DNA of 42,780 nucleotides from the NCBI RefSeq assembly GCF_900098925.1, contig NZ_LT622356.1:225572-268351 (forward strand), given 5' to 3'. A program made the position numbers and the translations under genes. A model generated the notes under the pieces. The model saw only the letters and a list, made by a program, of their open reading frames with translations, did not search any database and was not told where the DNA came from. Positions 42,306 through 42,780 of this stretch are shown in pieces (within the stretch, counting starts at the first letter, position 1; each line of letters starts with the position of its first letter). This stretch comes from Bacillus massiliglaciei. Its GTDB lineage: Bacteria > Bacillota > Bacilli > Bacillales > DSM-1321.

Positions 42306-42487
42306 TTTGTTTATGCACCAAGTTTGAGTAAAGACTGTTTCTTCCTTTTTAGCTGAATCAATGAAGTGAATTCGTCGAAACAACTCGATGCTTTTTCACG
42401 GATGCTTTGCTTGTTGCTCCACCCCGCGACGGTATAAATGATACTATCATTAGTATATCCTTTGTAAGGAAAATATACAATGAATCT
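42287..42487. other. Spacer between 5S and tRNA-fMet, 201 bp
   Basis: Contains the second 33-bp repeat copy and a 109-bp intervening segment with no gene. Confidence 0.7.
42415..42447. repeat. 33-bp direct repeat, copy 2 (truncated tRNA-fMet remnant)
   Basis: Identical to 42273-42305: begins TGCTCCACCCCGCG and ends with TGATACTAT. Confidence 0.9.
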
Positions 42488-42603
<116 letters not shown>

Positions 42604-42667
42604 CAGATAAAGGAATTATTCCTTCAAAACTAGATAATGGGAAGGCATGAATCGTTTCAAGCAATGT

Positions 42668-42780
42668 GGTTAAGTCCTCGACCGATTAGTATCAGTCAGC
42701 TCCACGTGTCGCCACGCTTCCACCTCTGACCTATCAACCTGATCATCTTTCAGGGGTCTTACTAGCTTGCGCTATGGGAA
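42668..42780 (-). rRNA. rrl: 23S ribosomal RNA, 3' end only
   Basis: Last ~113 nt of 23S, ending TCGGTCGAGGACTTAACC; the rest is beyond the right edge. Order 23S-5S-tRNA on the minus strand. Confidence 0.96.

Overview
The window looks like a chromosomal segment of a spore-forming, low-GC Gram-positive of the Bacillaceae. The evidence is gene order. Read right to left on the minus strand it carries the end of a ribosomal RNA operon (23S, 5S, initiator tRNA), then tsaE-tsaB-rimI-tsaD, then (plus strand) an ABC-F ATPase, then moaC, rex, ydiK-ydiL and groES-groEL, which is the ydi/gro neighbourhood of Bacillus. Supporting signs are a CIRCE element, AGGAGG-type ribosome binding sites, a cluster of DnaA boxes beside tsaD, and a spore-coat-like DUF2642 gene. 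No species is assigned.

Layout. 1-1859: group II intron (minus strand, 3' end outside the window) inserted just behind the terminator of a collagen-like gene. 1907-4107: small surface- or spore-type and unknown genes, including a Gly/His/Trp repeat gene broken by an 8-bp duplication. 4260-9049: alanine/sodium symporter, PLP aminotransferase, membrane metallophosphoesterase, small PH-like protein. 9190-13438: Mrr restriction enzyme, ABC-2 exporter, and a LytTR/DUF3021 regulatory pair with a 21-bp-phased operator. 13892-30120: a 16.2-kb integrated element. 30101-42780: groEL to 23S rRNA, interrupted by a shortened IS3-family element.

The integrated element is the main discovery. A 20-bp direct repeat, identical to the 3' end of groEL, flanks it, and a tyrosine integrase lies next to the right copy. 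Inside are (i) a left module with XRE and DUF771-like regulators, an FtsK/TraB-type ATPase, a replication-relaxation-type protein and two repeat-rich candidate origin regions; (ii) a HigB/HigA-ImmA toxin-antitoxin pair and a possible tiny hydrophobic peptide gene; (iii) a cluster of small, mostly individually terminated genes, three of which have matches to sigma-H promoters; (iv) an ADP-ribosyltransferase-like protein, an HK97 major capsid protein and a ClpP-type prohead protease, with no portal, terminase or tail genes; (v) an ArpU-like regulator, a DnaD-like initiator with internal 11-bp iterons, and a phage-style CI/Cro switch and integrase. It could be a capsid-carrying phage satellite, a hybrid of a plasmid/ICE and a phage, or a decayed prophage; sequence alone does not decide. 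Insertion moved groEL away from its terminator, which is still visible at 13842-13875.

How the genes work together: GroES/GroEL fold proteins under HrcA control. TsaE, TsaB and TsaD make t6A on tRNA. Rex senses NADH/NAD+. The LytTR/DUF3021 pair probably controls itself and the ABC exporter. In the element, the integrase, CI/Cro switch, DnaD-like initiator and iterons form a self-contained integration and replication unit. Identifications are from motif recognition and recalled families; no database search was run.
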